Positions 63,046-64,000 of a stretch of 64,000 nucleotides of DNA are shown in pieces. Position numbers and translations under genes: made by a program. The notes under the pieces are model-generated. The model searched no databases. It was given only the letters and a program-made list of their open reading frames with translations, and was not told where the DNA came from. The first letter of the stretch is position 1. Every line of letters starts with the position of its first letter. This DNA is from Brassica napus. Its lineage: Eukaryota > Streptophyta > Magnoliopsida > Brassicales > Brassicaceae. Location: assembly GCF_020379485.1 (NCBI RefSeq), contig NC_063438.1, forward strand, positions 5,600,024 to 5,664,023, read 5' to 3'.

Positions 63046-64000
63046 ATGGATGACATCTCAGTGAGCAAAAGCAACCATGGTAATGTTGTTGTACTCAACA
63101 TACAAGCTCCTCCTGTGTCAAAAACTTCATTCCCTTCTTCTCCTTCTACATCTCCACCATTGTTATCTGTCCACTTCTTGCAAAAGGTTAGTTATTCTCT
63201 TACAACCCATTGATGAAAACTTGCTTGAATCACACTTCAAAGCTATCTTCTTCTTCTTATTCTCTGTACCCTATTCAAGTTTTCTTGTTCATCTCAACCT
63301 GCAGCTTATAGCGGAACTCGTGGGAACTTACTACTTGATATTTGCGGGTTGTGCCGCTATTGCCGTGAACGCTCAACACAACAATGTAGTGACTCTTGTG
63401 GGCATTGCAGTCGTTTGGGGACTAGTGGTAATGGTTCTTGTTTACTCTCTCGGCCACATCTCTGCACACTTCAATCCGGCTGTCACCATAGCCTTAGCAT
63501 CTTGCAAGAGATTCCCTCTGTATCAACTCCCAGCCTACTTAACTGTTCAAGTCATCGGATCAGCCTTGGCTTCTGCGACTCTGCGTCTTCTGTTTGACCT
63601 AAACAATGACGTGTGCAGCAAGAAACACGATGTCTTCCTCGGATCATCTCCTTCTGGGACTGACCTTCAAGCATTCGGGATGGAGTTCATCATCACCGGC
63701 TTCCTTATGATAGTTGTTTGTGCCGTCACTACCTCCAAGAGAACAGTAAGTGATCAACAAACAGAAACACTACACACATTTCTTGATCAGGTTCTCAATC
63801 TTAAAATAATATGAATCTTGCAGACCAAGGAACTAGAGGGGTTAATCATCGGTGCAACGGTCACACTGAATGTTATCTTTGCCGGGTAATTTTCGCTTTT
63901 TACCTTCTCAATTTTCACATGACCGGTTCTAGACACAGTTAGATGAAACATTCGCTTTAGTCCTCAAATTTTAAATATATATTATATATAAGGCGTATAG
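63046..64000 (+). CDS. NIP2-1: NIP-subfamily aquaporin, 5' part (partial)
   Basis: Exons 63046-63186, 63305-63745 and 63824-63885 are in the window; the gene continues past 64000. The N-terminus MDDISVSKSNHGNVVVLNIQ is cytosolic and exon 2 codes for transmembrane helices 1 to 4: LIAELVGTYYLIFAGCAAIA, VTLVGIAVVWGLVVMVLVYS, the first NPA loop (SAHFNPAVTIA) and later AFGMEFIITGFLMIVVCAV. The Trp in VVWGLV is the helix 2 selectivity-filter residue of NIP I channels. The second NPA is outside. NIPs conduct glycerol, lactic acid or metalloids; the orthologue by position is At2g34390 NIP2;1 (recalled). Exon 2 is long (441 nt) because the intron many NIP genes have before the PAY motif is absent here. 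Confidence 0.9.

Overview
This is nuclear DNA from a flowering plant of the mustard family, most likely tribe Brassiceae (Brassica, Raphanus or a close relative). Evidence: GT-AG introns (plus a few GC-AG), AT-rich intergenic DNA packed with plant transposons, and a gene order that matches, from memory, Arabidopsis thaliana chromosome 2 around At2g34390-At2g34570 read in reverse. Recognisable anchors in order are UTP23/MEE21, a katanin-like AAA ATPase, GA2OX3, an uncharacterised gene pair, RPS14, a DUF642 gene, CYP710A, RPL18a, an AGL29 relic, two LHCB1 genes, RWA3, a PPR gene and a NIP aquaporin. Several Arabidopsis neighbours appear to be missing, as expected for one fractionated subgenome of the Brassica hexaploid ancestor. 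Arabidopsis locus names are recalled, not searched. Layout: 1-5.8 kb holds three ordinary genes (3' end of UTP23, AAA ATPase, gibberellin 2-oxidase). 5.8-12.3 kb is gene-free with a hAT-type element carrying an exact 8-bp target duplication, a Stowaway-like MITE and a Harbinger-like MITE. 12.3-15.7 kb has a divergent pair of related, uncharacterised membrane/TPR-like genes, each with one frameshift. 16.6-21.4 kb has mitochondrial RPS14 and a DUF642 cell-wall protein. 21.6-33.7 kb is transposon-rich: a second hAT-type element, three Helitrons in the same orientation (one carrying a CYP77A fragment, one an RPA-like fragment) and two tRNA-derived SINEs. 33.7-38.5 kb has the sterol desaturase CYP710A, two truncated LINE tails and RPL18a. 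38.0-45.8 kb is a tandem duplication of about 4 kb (RPL18a-eIF1A-LHCB1) whose internal junction fuses a broken LHCB1 to a broken RPL18a. 45.1-47.3 kb is an intact head-to-head LHCB1 pair. 47.9-59.2 kb is an RWA3-like wall-acetylation gene destroyed by point lesions, a young intact Copia retrotransposon and a LINE. 60-64 kb has a PPR gene and the start of a NIP aquaporin that runs off the window. The genes are independent plant housekeeping, hormone, photosynthesis, sterol and transport genes, not an operon or pathway cluster. I did not find a new multi-gene system. The most unusual signals are (i) a scatter of tiny insertions of 8-21 bp, mostly an A/T tail plus a few bases, each flanked by 12-17 bp target-site duplications, that look like almost fully truncated LINE/SINE copies; (ii) the chimeric duplication junction; (iii) the paired frameshifted paralogues; and (iv) templated filler DNA in the RWA3 exon that the Copia element later entered.
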